Below are positions 24,366 to 32,774 of a DNA stretch of 37,413 nt, piece by piece. The position numbers were made by a program, and so were the translations under genes. How positions within the stretch are numbered: position 1 is the stretch's first letter; each line of letters begins with the position of its first letter. The notes under the pieces were generated by a model that was not told where the DNA came from, did no database searches, and worked only from the letters and a program-made list of their open reading frames with translations. The stretch is from a virus: positions 1 to 37,413 of IMG/VR virus record IMGVR_UViG_3300027659_000091; one strand, given 5' to 3'.

Positions 24366-25354
24366 TATGCTGCTTTCCCCCAAACGTCATTCCATGATCC
24401 CCCTAGAGCTCCTTTAGCGTAATCAGTTACGCGGTTCTCAAAGAAGTTACCATGAATTGGTGCATTAATCATTTCCTCTACCCAAGGTAGAGGATTCTTT
24501 TTCACTTTGAAGATACCCTTCATTCCAAGACTGATTAGACGACGATCAGCAATATAACGAATATAGTGCTTAACATCTTCCTTTGTCAGATCTTGCATAG
24601 GACCCATAGCAAATGCTAGATCAATGAAATTATCTTCTAGTTCGACCATCTTCTCAGCAATAGTATATATCTTGCCTTTCAACGAGTCATTCCAGATCTC
24701 TGGATTCTCCTTGATATACTCTTTAAAGAGTTTAATCATAGATTCAGTGTGTTGAGTTTCATCTACAATAGACCAAGTTACGATCTGGCCCATGCCTTTC
24801 ATCTTACCATGACGAGGGAAGTTTAATAGCATAATGAATGAACTGAACAGTTGCATACCTTCAGTAAATGCTGAGAATACTGCGATATGTGTTGCAGTAG
24901 ATTCTACAGTTGTATTTTTAGAAGAGATGTCCATGATGTAATCATGTTTGTCTTTCATTTCCTGATACGCAAGGAATTCGTTGTATGTAGTATCAGGTAA
25001 GCCAAGTGTTTCAATGAGGTGAGAGTATGCTGCAATGTGAAGTGCTTCACGTGCTGCAAATCCTAATAGCATCATTCTTACTTCAGGCTGAGGGAAGTAA
25101 GGTAGATAATTACGTACATAACCACCAGCTACGTCGATGTCACCTTGTGTAAAGAAGCGGAAGATGTGTGTAAGAAACTTCTTTTCTTCGCTAGTTAGTT
25201 TCTTTTTCCAGTCTTTAACATCTTCTGCCATTGGAACTTCAGTGTGAAGCCAATGACTTTGTTCATGCTTTAACCATGCATCATATGCCCACGGATAGTT
25301 AAATGGTTTGAACGTATTACGTTCTGATAATAGATTACTTTTTTCTTTAGCCAT
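24365..25354 (-). CDS. nrdB: Ribonucleotide reductase class I, beta subunit NrdB
   Basis: 329 aa. Diiron and radical signatures: FTQGDIDVAGGYV, AAREALHIAAYSHLIETLG with the radical Tyr four residues after the His ligand, and VDETQHTESMIKLFKEY. It stores the tyrosyl radical used by NrdA to make dNDPs, so it needs iron. Part of the nrdA, small membrane protein, thioredoxin, nrdB operon. Confidence 0.95.
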   Translation of the reverse strand: MAKEKSNLLSERNTFKPFNYPWAYDAWLKHEQSHWLHTEVPMAEDVKDWKKKLTSEEKKFLTHIFRFFTQGDIDVAGGYVRNYLPYFPQPEVRMMLLGFAAREALHIAAYSHLIETLGLPDTTYNEFLAYQEMKDKHDYIMDISSKNTTVESTATHIAVFSAFTEGMQLFSSFIMLLNFPRHGKMKGMGQIVTWSIVDETQHTESMIKLFKEYIKENPEIWNDSLKGKIYTIAEKMVELEDNFIDLAFAMGPMQDLTKEDVKHYIRYIADRRLISLGMKGIFKVKKNPLPWVEEMINAPIHGNFFENRVTDYAKGALGGSWNDVWGKAA

Positions 25355-25673
25355 TTATAATCTCTCTTGATTGTTTTTGAGCGTCATTCATAATCTCTCT
25401 TAATTCTTTTCGTGTGCCATTTATAAACTCCCTCAATTGTTCTTGTGTTAAAGATCCAGTAATTCTTCTTGTTTCAGTCGACTCGGCGTTACGGCCTGAC
25501 ATCATTATGAGTGTAGGAACAGTTCTTATATTAAACTGCTTTGCCATCTCTATGTTGTCATCTATGTCAATTTCGATAAACTCAGTATCAAGATCGTTAG
25601 TATTCTTAATAACTTCCGAAAGAGATTTACATGGTGCGCACCATGATGCTTGAAATTTGTATACGATTTTCAT
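25347..25673 (-). CDS. Thioredoxin-like reductant (NrdC-like)
   Basis: 108 aa. The active site is WCAPCK (C12, C15), with the cis-Pro motif RTVPTLI. The C-terminal tail repeats an RExxN pattern (RKELREIMNDAQKQSREI) and is probably a coiled extension. Located between nrdA and nrdB, so the likely job is reducing the NrdA C-terminal disulfide. Confidence 0.9.
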   Translation of the reverse strand: MKIVYKFQASWCAPCKSLSEVIKNTNDLDTEFIEIDIDDNIEMAKQFNIRTVPTLIMMSGRNAESTETRRITGSLTQEQLREFINGTRKELREIMNDAQKQSREIING

Positions 25674-25862
25674 TTACCAGTTCCTTATAGTGTTGGCTAT
25701 AATAAAGAAACATGTGATAACATGTATTATAACCCAAAATGTTTTTAGTGCCAAAGCTACGTGAGCTTCTTTAAGAGTAAGGATAGGAACATCTGGTCTA
25801 TCCTTATCATCTTGTCCCATTAGATGGCCAGTAGCTCTGGCCCATATTTTCCAGTATTTCAT
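25674..25862 (-). CDS. Small membrane protein between nrdA and thioredoxin (62 aa)
   Basis: MKYWKIWARATGHLMGQDDK, an acidic-proline linker, then one membrane helix (about 36-58, TFWVIIHVITCFFIIANT). The start overlaps nrdA's stop. Proteins of this look occur in the nrd block of T4-like phages. Role unknown; it might tether the reductase to the membrane. Confidence 0.75.
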   Translation of the reverse strand: MKYWKIWARATGHLMGQDDKDRPDVPILTLKEAHVALALKTFWVIIHVITCFFIIANTIRNW

Positions 25863-27670
25863 TATCCCTCACATGCAATACAATCGTTGCCTTGGGCGAT
25901 TGCCGCTAGATCAAGCTCTTTGATGATTTCTCTTTCCACTTTTCTTGCAACCTTATCGGCCTTGCCGATCTTTTCAGAACGGCAGTAATATAGTGTCTTG
26001 AGCTTTTTCTTCCATGCTAAGAAATGAACACTATGAATATATTTGATGTGCGAGTCTGGTCGAAAGAATATATTAATAGACTGAGCTTGATCTATATATT
26101 GTTGTCTATCAGCAGCATGTTCAATGACCCAGCGCTGATCAATTTCCATAGAAGTCTTAAACACTTCCTTAGTATGCTCATCCATCCAATCTAGATGTTG
26201 AACGCTACCATCATTAGCAATAATTGAAGACCAAATATCATTGTAATCATTTTGTGATATTGTTCCACTATCGCTAGACAAGTGATTCTGAATAACTTTA
26301 TCAAGCCAACGATTCTTGTTTAGGTGAGAACCTGAAAGAGTATCTTGCCTATAAGCATTGGCGCGATAAGGTTCAACGCTAGGACTAGTGTTGCCCATAA
26401 GAATGGAAGAAGAAGCATTGGGAGCAATAGCCATAAGATGACTAAACCTATTCCCAGTACCCACTGCATCAGGCGCTTCACCTCTTTCCAATCCCAACTG
26501 CTTGTTCGCTTCATCTAACTTCTCTCTTATATTTTTGAATATTCTATTATTCAAAGATTTTGCTACCACTGATTCCCATGCGATGTTATTCTTTTGCAAT
26601 AGTGCATGCCAGCCCAAAGCACCGATACCAATACTGCGCTCACGACTAGCAGAATACTTTGCACGCTTAATAGGGGAAGGAGCATTATCAATAAAATACT
26701 GAAGAACATTATCAAGCATTTCAGCAATATCACGCAAAAATAGAGGATGGTCTTTCCATTCATCGTAATACTCTAAATTTAGAGATGACAGACAACATAC
26801 TGCAGTACGCTCTTCGTTTGTTGGAAGAATGATTTCAGAACAAAGATTTGACTGGTGAATCTTTAATCCTTTGTCCTTAAGCCATTGCGGAAGTTTTCTG
26901 TTAGACTCATCGATGAAATGAATGTATGGTTCACCCGTCATCATTCGCAATTCTAGTATCTGTTGCCATAAGTGTTTAGCTGATACAACTTCACGCACTT
27001 CATTACTTGCTGGATCAATAAGTTGCCAATCGTCATTAGCATCAGGATCGATCATGCACTTTTCAATAATTTCCATGAATCGATCTGGAATATTAACGCC
27101 ATGATGAAGATTCAGAGTACGCATATTCTGATCGCCAGTTGGCTTTCTCATTTCTAAAAATGGAATAATATCTGGATGATCAATAGACAAGTAAGCAGCA
27201 TAACTACCACGACGGGTGCGACCCTGACGGTATGCCAAACTAGATGCGTCATACATTTTGAGGTGAGGCATAACGCCAGTACTTTTATCGTCAGCCGAAC
27301 GAATACCAAAGCCAATCCCAACACCACCGCCCAACATACTAAGCCAATTTGTTTCAGATAGATTATCAACTAGACCCTCCGCAGTATCTTCAATAAAGTT
27401 GAGAAAACATGAGATAGGTAAGCCACGCTTACTGCGCCCATAACTAAGAATAGGAGTGCTATAAGATAACCAATGTTTACTGCTATACTCATATAGACGC
27501 AGAGCGTGAGCCCCATCGGTTCCGAAAGTCGATGAAACATATGCAAACCTTTCTTGAGGCGAAACCTCTTCATCCTTCATATAAGATTCTTTTAATCTAA
27601 TTCTACCCAATTCATCAAATAGATTATCACGTGTATAATCCACCTTGATGCCGTGTACAACGTCATCCAT
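25862..27670 (-). CDS. nrdA: Ribonucleotide reductase class I, alpha subunit NrdA
   Basis: 602 aa, shorter than E. coli or T4 NrdA (about 750) because the N-terminal ATP cone is missing; it starts directly at the catalytic domain (VDYTRDNLFDELGRIRLKES). Core motifs: STPILSYGRSKRGLPISCFL, NLCSEIILPTNE, LYYCRSEK with the radical-transfer Tyr pair, and a C-terminal CIAC reducing pair. Loss of the cone should remove dATP activity control, helpful for viral dNTP supply. Confidence 0.95.
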   Translation of the reverse strand: MDDVVHGIKVDYTRDNLFDELGRIRLKESYMKDEEVSPQERFAYVSSTFGTDGAHALRLYEYSSKHWLSYSTPILSYGRSKRGLPISCFLNFIEDTAEGLVDNLSETNWLSMLGGGVGIGFGIRSADDKSTGVMPHLKMYDASSLAYRQGRTRRGSYAAYLSIDHPDIIPFLEMRKPTGDQNMRTLNLHHGVNIPDRFMEIIEKCMIDPDANDDWQLIDPASNEVREVVSAKHLWQQILELRMMTGEPYIHFIDESNRKLPQWLKDKGLKIHQSNLCSEIILPTNEERTAVCCLSSLNLEYYDEWKDHPLFLRDIAEMLDNVLQYFIDNAPSPIKRAKYSASRERSIGIGALGWHALLQKNNIAWESVVAKSLNNRIFKNIREKLDEANKQLGLERGEAPDAVGTGNRFSHLMAIAPNASSSILMGNTSPSVEPYRANAYRQDTLSGSHLNKNRWLDKVIQNHLSSDSGTISQNDYNDIWSSIIANDGSVQHLDWMDEHTKEVFKTSMEIDQRWVIEHAADRQQYIDQAQSINIFFRPDSHIKYIHSVHFLAWKKKLKTLYYCRSEKIGKADKVARKVEREIIKELDLAAIAQGNDCIACEG

Positions 27671-27681
27671 ATTTCTTTCCC

Positions 27682-28389
27682 TTATTGTGTTATATAATTA
27701 TTGGCTAGAGGAAATACTTCCGCGATAACCTTAGCACATTCTAGTGCAACGAGTCTGTGTTCTTTTTGTGTGCCATTACCTGAGCGTAGTTGGATAAAGT
27801 GTATCCACGATCTCAGTGTACCATTCATATATAGGCGACTTACCGTGTTACCTTCCGGTAATACAGCTCTAGCCTGTTCTTTAGCTATGCCATTATCAAT
27901 TGCCCATTGATAAGCATTCTTTGCTTCTTCAATGACTCGCTTTTGCATATTTTCCCATTGATAAGCAACAAATCTATCCTTATCTGTTTCTAAATTAAAG
28001 TCTACGCTGTTCTGTCGATTCTTGCTATCTTGGTAACGTGGCTCTCTTAGTACGAAATTCAGATCCTTGGTAGGATCTGCGTATCGTTGAGAGAATTCTT
28101 GAAAGGAAAAGCTGCGATGACGTAGCATCTGCCGTGCAATGTCTCGAGTAGTTTCTATCTCGAGACATGCTGAAACCATTTCGAGTGGAGACCAGTGTTG
28201 ATGCTTAACCAAATAATTGATTAGCTTTTCTGATGTTTCTGTGTTGAATTGATTCGAAGGATTAGACACTCTAGCACAAAAAGCAATAAGTTCTTGCACA
28301 TCATAAAGACCTTCAGATATCAATTCTTTAGAAGGTTTAGAAAAAGAAATTAGTTTAACTTGCACCGTATCTCCGTTTAATATAGTCAC
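27682..28389 (-). CDS. thyX: Flavin-dependent thymidylate synthase ThyX
   Basis: 235 aa. The ThyX signature RHRSFSFQEFSQR (residues 90-102) is intact. QHWSPLEMVSACLEIET and GTLRSWIHFIQLRSG are further family segments. It makes dTMP from dUMP with methylene-THF and FADH2. Downstream of promoter P15, before nrdA, so dNTP synthesis genes are clustered. Confidence 0.94.
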   Translation of the reverse strand: MTILNGDTVQVKLISFSKPSKELISEGLYDVQELIAFCARVSNPSNQFNTETSEKLINYLVKHQHWSPLEMVSACLEIETTRDIARQMLRHRSFSFQEFSQRYADPTKDLNFVLREPRYQDSKNRQNSVDFNLETDKDRFVAYQWENMQKRVIEEAKNAYQWAIDNGIAKEQARAVLPEGNTVSRLYMNGTLRSWIHFIQLRSGNGTQKEHRLVALECAKVIAEVFPLANNYITQ

Positions 28390-28396
28390 CTGGTTG

Positions 28397-28425
28397 ATTA
28401 TATATTAAACGCGTGATCTAGTACA
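28397..28425 (-). promoter_or_regulatory. Promoter P15 of thyX-nrd genes
   Basis: TGTACT (28420-28425) and TATAAT (28397-28402), 17 bp apart on the minus strand. A weaker member of the family. Confidence 0.65.
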
Positions 28426-28429
28426 ATTT

Positions 28430-28759
28430 TTATTGTAAAATTCTATCTAACAAATTTACATGTGACAATAGATAACCAATTGCTATAGCGCCGCCCACGA
28501 TCATCCATTTCCAACGCTCTAAAAGATCTACACGATCATTGATCGCATCAATTTTTTTCGACATTGCAGTATGTTGATCTGCGTCACTGCGTGCTAAAGC
28601 ATCAATTTTATTGTCAATATGGTCTGTAATCTCGCGCGTCGTGGTAGTCACACGTGAGTGCAGTTCTTTGATGTCTTGCTTTACAGCGGCAACATCTTCT
28701 TTAACGCCTTCTACGTGTGCTTCCATTTTAGCAATTCTTTCTGACAATTCCATAATCAT
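28430..28759 (-). CDS. Coiled-coil, tail-anchored membrane protein (109 aa)
   Basis: MIMELSERIAKMEAHVEGVK, then heptad repeats to about residue 85 (VKQDIKELHSRV, IDNKIDALARSD). A membrane helix (about 86-105, MIVGGAIAIGYLLSH) follows. The start overlaps the upstream stop (TAATG). Similar hemolysin-XhlA-like coiled-coil proteins occur in phage lysis modules. A lysis helper is possible. Confidence 0.72.
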   Translation of the reverse strand: MIMELSERIAKMEAHVEGVKEDVAAVKQDIKELHSRVTTTTREITDHIDNKIDALARSDADQHTAMSKKIDAINDRVDLLERWKWMIVGGAIAIGYLLSHVNLLDRILQ

Positions 28760-28965
28760 TACTTCTTATCTGGAACTTTCGTTCCTTCTAATTTATTATG
28801 GACTTTCATTTCCTTACAATTCTGCTTTACGTTGCCCTTGGCATCTTTAACAGGTTTGCCTTCTTTGTCTTTAACATCAACGCAAACTTTTGTTTTTTCA
28901 GCATCAGCATAAACTGCTGTTGACATACCAAACAATAAAGCGATGGATAATACTACTGATTTCAT
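28759..28965 (-). CDS. Small exported protein (68 aa)
   Basis: MKSVVLSIALLFGMSTAVYA is a signal peptide (cleavage after AYA-type site near residue 20). The mature peptide is very basic and hydrophilic with two Cys (VCVDV, QNCKEM), probably disulfide bonded in the periplasm. Within the lysis neighbourhood. Unknown role. Confidence 0.7.
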   Translation of the reverse strand: MKSVVLSIALLFGMSTAVYADAEKTKVCVDVKDKEGKPVKDAKGNVKQNCKEMKVHNKLEGTKVPDKK

Positions 28966-28967
28966 TT

Positions 28968-29183
28968 TTATTCCTTTTTAGTGAATTTTTCGGATGCTGT
29001 AAAACCTAAGCCCGCTATTACAATGTACATCATCGAATCAAAAATCTTTGAATCTATTGGGTGGCCATATACCATAGCAATGTACCCACCACCACACAAT
29101 AAAAATGCGAGAAGCGTAACTACTCTTTTGCTAGAAACGGTATTGTTAGTACCGTCTGATAACACACTTAATATGAAATTCAT
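28968..29183 (-). CDS. Holin-like small membrane protein (71 aa)
   Basis: Two hydrophobic helices (about 19-38, RVVTLLAFLLCGGGYIAMVY, and 47-63, MMYIVIAGLGFTASE) with a short turn, polar N terminus and charged KKE end: the size and topology of class II holins. It lies two genes from the GH19 endolysin. Holin identity is inferred from topology and place. Confidence 0.65.
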   Translation of the reverse strand: MNFILSVLSDGTNNTVSSKRVVTLLAFLLCGGGYIAMVYGHPIDSKIFDSMMYIVIAGLGFTASEKFTKKE

Positions 29184-29684
29184 TTATAACTCTGGTTGAA
29201 AGGCTGGAGCAGGTGCGGGTTTACCTCCGAAGCCTGTGACAATTTGAGGCTGAGATACGCTTCCAAAGCTATTTCCGCCTCCCATTGGTTGCGATCCAAA
29301 ACTGTTTGTTGGCGTAGAAAAGCTAGATGTTGTAGAGAGGCCTGGTGTAGAGGATGTCGTTGGTGCATTTGGTGGTGGTCCTGAAACTACTGGTGGTTTA
29401 TTAGCCGCATCAAGTGCTTTTGCTCTCAAGTCTTTATCGTTACCAGCCAACATAATACCAGATAAAGTACCAGTTAAAAATGTCGCAATTGGAATAATCA
29501 ACTCAAAAAATTTCTGGTCAATAGGACTAATGGCATTCAATGGTTGTGTCACAAAGATTAACGAATATAGTACAACAAATACAATGCCAAATAACGTCAA
29601 TGATAGACAAATGCCGATAAAGAATTTTAATCGAGCCATTAGTTGCTCTTCAGTATACATAATGTTGGGTTGATTATTTTCCAC
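29184..29684 (-). CDS. Two-helix membrane protein with Ser/Pro/Gly-rich tail
   Basis: The start is taken as GTG 29684 because AAGGAG lies 6 nt upstream; upstream in-frame codons overlap the previous gene. Helices lie at about 20-45 and 62-80 (IGICLSLTLFGIVFVVLYSL, FELIIPIATFLTGTLSGIML). A low-complexity tail (Pro, Ser, Thr, Gly) of about 75 residues follows. Function unknown; may be a lysis accessory or structural membrane protein. Confidence 0.72.
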   Translation of the reverse strand: MENNQPNIMYTEEQLMARLKFFIGICLSLTLFGIVFVVLYSLIFVTQPLNAISPIDQKFFELIIPIATFLTGTLSGIMLAGNDKDLRAKALDAANKPPVVSGPPPNAPTTSSTPGLSTTSSFSTPTNSFGSQPMGGGNSFGSVSQPQIVTGFGGKPAPAPAFQPEL

Positions 29685-29991
29685 AGTTTGCTCCTTGTGA
29701 TGTAGGCGCTGCCACACACGCTGGAGCGGCTGGCGTAAATGATTGTACAGGTGTTTGAGTTGGTCCATCTTTTGGGGGTCCTAATCTTGGGTCACGTTGA
29801 CCTTTAAAAATGTGTTCGGGACATTCTCTTCGAACATCACATGTAGGCATTTTGCACATATCCTTATCCCAGTTTGCAGGATCCTGACATGGATAGCGGA
29901 ATCTATCACCGCTGAATATTGCTAAGGTTAATGGCAATAACAGTAATAGAAACAACCATCTTACTAATTTAATATCGTTATGTTCAGACAT
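29674..29991 (-). CDS. Membrane-anchored Cys-rich small protein (105 aa)
   Basis: One N-terminal membrane helix (about 9-27, VRWLFLLLLLPLTLAIF), then a Cys-rich periplasmic part (RYPCQDPANWDKDMCKMPTC, then RRECPEH) and a Pro-rich tail. Cys spacing suggests disulfides. Encoded directly after the endolysin gene. Role unknown. Confidence 0.7.
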   Translation of the reverse strand: MSEHNDIKLVRWLFLLLLLPLTLAIFSGDRFRYPCQDPANWDKDMCKMPTCDVRRECPEHIFKGQRDPRLGPPKDGPTQTPVQSFTPAAPACVAAPTSQGANCGK

Positions 29992-29992
29992 A

Positions 29993-30616
29993 TTACACTC
30001 CTAAAACGTGTAAGGCATGTTCATAATGTTTAATACGATCTTCAAGTCCAATGGTACCGCCGTTGATTCGTTTTGTCAATGTAACGATATCGCCTTTGTC
30101 GGCCCATTGATTTAAATTGTTTGTTTCCCAGAACCAGCAAGCTGATTGGGCTGCACCTTCAAATGTAGCCATGTACTCTGCGGCTTCTTCTACAGAAATT
30201 TGTAGTGATCCAGCAAAGAATGTATAATTATCTTTACCAGTCAATTGAATCAATCCACGACCACGATATCTGTAACCGTCTCCTGTTTCTGGAGCACCAT
30301 TACCCATACGATTTGCATAAACTAAGTTTGCAATTGCTTCTTGTTTATTTGGTTTAGCCGCATATTCTGCTGCTATTGCATCAGTAGGAAAATACTTTGG
30401 AAAAATCTTTCTGAGAGTTGCTGCTTTGTAATTTAGATTTTCTTGTAGTGCAGTGAAACCACCAGATTCATGTGAACATTGCGCAATGAAAGCTGCAATG
30501 CGTTTTGGATTATTGATTTCGTAATCTGGTAGCAATTGTGAAAGCGCATGATGCCAATGCTCTACGTATGGATTTTTTGGCAATAGCTGCTTTAGTTGTT
30601 CTAATGTTAATTCCAT
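29993..30616 (-). CDS. Endolysin, glycoside hydrolase family 19
   Basis: 207 aa, only the GH19 catalytic domain. Catalytic Glu50 in AQCSHESGGF; the substrate cleft motif GDGYRYRGRGLIQLTG; TFEGAAQSACWFWETNNLN and TKRINGG near the end. GH19 phage enzymes cut peptidoglycan glycan strands (lysozyme or chitinase-like). No signal peptide, so it relies on a holin. Spanin genes follow upstream. Confidence 0.92.
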   Translation of the reverse strand: MELTLEQLKQLLPKNPYVEHWHHALSQLLPDYEINNPKRIAAFIAQCSHESGGFTALQENLNYKAATLRKIFPKYFPTDAIAAEYAAKPNKQEAIANLVYANRMGNGAPETGDGYRYRGRGLIQLTGKDNYTFFAGSLQISVEEAAEYMATFEGAAQSACWFWETNNLNQWADKGDIVTLTKRINGGTIGLEDRIKHYEHALHVLGV

Positions 30617-30624
30617 GGCAATCC

Positions 30625-30894
30625 TTATTTGTTAAATACTTCATCATGTATCGCCTTTTGATCGTTGATCCATTTCACGAGTAAATCGTGTTTTGCCGCA
30701 CAATCGTAGTAAAGCGAGTAGTTTTTAGTAACTGCTTTCAAAAATTCAGTTAATTGTTCTTCATTCTCATTAAGTTTATATAAATCGGGGCATTTCTCTG
30801 AAATTACTTCAGGAAGTTTTGGAAATTGGTGTTTGACTGGTGTAGCAGCACAACCAGTCAATAAAAATAAGCAAGCAATTAAACTATATTTCAT
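30625..30894 (-). CDS. o-spanin-like outer membrane lipoprotein
   Basis: 89 aa. MKYSLIACLFLLTGCAATPV has a lipobox LTGC with Cys15, so it is exported and lipidated. The mature part is short with two Cys and a helix. It overlaps the i-spanin-like gene by 4 nt (ATGA) and lies next to endolysin, the order expected for an Rz/Rz1-type pair that fuses inner and outer membranes at lysis. Confidence 0.82.
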   Translation of the reverse strand: MKYSLIACLFLLTGCAATPVKHQFPKLPEVISEKCPDLYKLNENEEQLTEFLKAVTKNYSLYYDCAAKHDLLVKWINDQKAIHDEVFNK

Positions 30895-31328
30895 TTCGGG
30901 GCCTTTGCTGCTTCATTATGTAGTGTAATCACTTCCTTTGGCAGTTTACAAACTTCATTATACTTAGTGATTTCACGATCTATATATCGAATTTGTTCTT
31001 CGCCTTTTTCGCGTATAACTTCTCGTTTCGTAATATATTTAGTAACTACTTCAGTGCTAACTTTCTCAGACTTAACTTGAGATTCGGCGTATTGTTTTTC
31101 TAGTTCAGCTACGCGATCTTTCCACTTCTGTTCATTTGCAATAACACCTGACATATAAACGCCAAGTGCGATCATTGCTACAGACGCTAACTGAATAGGA
31201 GTCTTGTAGATAAAGATCGCAGGAATAGGAATAAAGCGAAGAAAATAAGTTACAACCAAGCCTACTAAACCCATGCTTAGTATTGCGTAAAAAATCCAGT
31301 CAGGAAGTAATTGTAATACCCATAACAT
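30891..31328 (-). CDS. i-spanin-like inner membrane protein
   Basis: 145 aa. Instead of one N-terminal helix it has two or three (about 9-31, 33-43 and 47-65), then a coiled-coil ectodomain (ANEQKWKDRVAELEKQYAES, then EKGEEQIRYIDREITKY) with one Cys. The periplasmic coiled coil and pairing with the lipoprotein gene fit an Rz-type i-spanin with extra membrane helices. Confidence 0.75.
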   Translation of the reverse strand: MLWVLQLLPDWIFYAILSMGLVGLVVTYFLRFIPIPAIFIYKTPIQLASVAMIALGVYMSGVIANEQKWKDRVAELEKQYAESQVKSEKVSTEVVTKYITKREVIREKGEEQIRYIDREITKYNEVCKLPKEVITLHNEAAKAPK

Positions 31329-31339
31329 GTCTTATTCCA

Positions 31340-31834
31340 TTATTTCTTAGAGTCGTTATCAAACTGCTTGAAAGTTGCTTTCATGATACCTTTGAAACGC
31401 TTATGGCCTAGATCATATTTTCCAGCTTTATCTGCAGCTGTAGCAGCCATACCAGCTTTTTCTTTGTAACGAGCTAATAAGTCAGAAGACAATTCATTAA
31501 CTGATTCTTCTTCCACTGTTTTTTGCGAGTACATATAATCACATGCTGTTTGCACATAATCTTGTGCTAAAGTAATTTTAGATTGAACCCACTCAGGAAG
31601 ATTATCGTTTTTACTTAATTGATCATGCAATTCTTGTGCATGGTAGATAATAGTACGTAGCTGTGCCATGACCATATCACCTTCTTGGTCATATTCACCA
31701 GCATCTTTAGCTTCTACTACAGCTTTCTTTTTTTCTTTCTTTTTAGCATCATCAGCTTTCTTTTGACGAGCTTGAATAGATTGATCGTATTTTGGTTCAT
31801 CCATAGGTCTAAAGGATTCTTTAAATGTTTTCAT
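31340..31834 (-). CDS. Phage protein with Lys-rich N terminus (164 aa), virion-related?
   Basis: MKTFKESFRPMDEPKYDQSI, then a Lys/Ala/Glu-rich stretch (ARQKKADDAKKKEKKKAV). The helical domain has QLRTIIYHAQELHDQLSKND, then LPEWVQSKITLAQDYVQTA, and the end is KRFKGIMKATFKQF. The LPEWVQxKIxxAQDYxxxA module recurs in structural-region proteins of T4-like phages. The role is not known. Confidence 0.72.
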   Translation of the reverse strand: MKTFKESFRPMDEPKYDQSIQARQKKADDAKKKEKKKAVVEAKDAGEYDQEGDMVMAQLRTIIYHAQELHDQLSKNDNLPEWVQSKITLAQDYVQTACDYMYSQKTVEEESVNELSSDLLARYKEKAGMAATAADKAGKYDLGHKRFKGIMKATFKQFDNDSKK

Positions 31835-32376
31835 TGTCCCACCTGTACGTTCTTTTTTCTACGAACCATGTAATCTGGAATTCCCACGATTCCAGATATA
31901 GGTTTATTCTTTTTTAACTTAATCGCAGCTTGATCTGTTGAAGTAGAAGTGCCTGTAGTATTTACTATAGCGCCATCTTCATGGAGTTTCATAAACTTTT
32001 CTATAAGAATCTCTTCTTCTACTAAAGTAATATTACTACCTTCTAGAAGATCGATTGTTTCTTGCAGTTCACCTTGAGTTATTTTTCTTCCATTGACATA
32101 AGACTCTTTGATAAGCCAATACGCTGCGACAAGACTCTTAAGTTTATTGTCACCACCAGGAAGTTTAGCAAGGATGCGCTTTAAAGAAAACACTAGTTTG
32201 TCGAGTTGAGTATAGGAATCTTTTTCATCTTCGGTTTTAAGATCGCGCGTCTTCTTAAGAGGCTTACCATCCTTATCGATGATCCCATATTTGTATGCTT
32301 GCGTTTTCTCGAATGGAGTAACGAGCATATACAAAATCTTAAAAGCTATAAGATTATTGATAATTCTACCAGCCAT
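31831..32376 (-). CDS. Conserved-looking T4-like phage protein (181 aa)
   Basis: MAGRIINNLIAFKILYMLVT, then PFEKTQAYKYGIIDKDGKPL and LDKLVFSLKRILAKLPGGDN. These match, as I remember, a family found in virion gene blocks of cyanophages and other T4-like phages. Mainly helical; the tail is disordered and basic (MVRRKKNVQVGQ). It overlaps both neighbours by 1-4 nt. Function unknown. Confidence 0.75.
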   Translation of the reverse strand: MAGRIINNLIAFKILYMLVTPFEKTQAYKYGIIDKDGKPLKKTRDLKTEDEKDSYTQLDKLVFSLKRILAKLPGGDNKLKSLVAAYWLIKESYVNGRKITQGELQETIDLLEGSNITLVEEEILIEKFMKLHEDGAIVNTTGTSTSTDQAAIKLKKNKPISGIVGIPDYMVRRKKNVQVGQ

Positions 32377-32747
32377 TAAAGTTTCCTTAAAGCTATTACT
32401 ACATCTTTGTCTAAAACAATGTTAGACAACTTAATTCCACATTCTTCTATCTCGTCGGGCATTCTATTAAGATATACTAAAAAGGTGACTAATATAGGCC
32501 AGTCTTCTTCATCTATCTTTAAGAATAACATCTTGGTAAGAGCATCGCCAAACAAATTATAAAGAACTATAATATGATTGAGAATAAGTCTTTCTCTTAG
32601 TTCTGCACTGCTCTTATATCTTGAAAATAATTTCTTAAGATATAAGAGCCTTTTCAGATCTTCTTCAAATTCTTGTACACTATGGCACTGTGGATTATCA
32701 TAGTGATGCATAGCATACAAGAGAAAATTACCATCATTCAATTTCAT
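32376..32747 (-). CDS. Conserved-looking helical phage protein (123 aa)
   Basis: MKLNDGNFLLYAMHHYDNPQ, CHSVQEFEEDLKRLLYLKKLFSRY, then LNHIIVLYNLFGDALTKMLF and ending in DKDVVIALRKL. An all-helical small protein seen in T4-like structural blocks. Starts just after the terminator at 32754-32771. No function known to me. Confidence 0.72.
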   Translation of the reverse strand: MKLNDGNFLLYAMHHYDNPQCHSVQEFEEDLKRLLYLKKLFSRYKSSAELRERLILNHIIVLYNLFGDALTKMLFLKIDEEDWPILVTFLVYLNRMPDEIEECGIKLSNIVLDKDVVIALRKL

Positions 32748-32753
32748 AATAAG

Positions 32754-32771
32754 TAGGGGCCGAAGCCCCTA
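32754..32771 (-). terminator. Terminator after the Ig-like protein gene
   Basis: Minus strand: 7-bp stem TAGGGGC / GCCCCTA with a TTCG tetraloop, followed by a modest T-rich stretch (CTTATT). Between the Ig-like gene and the gene at 32376. Confidence 0.75.
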
Positions 32772-32774
32772 TAA

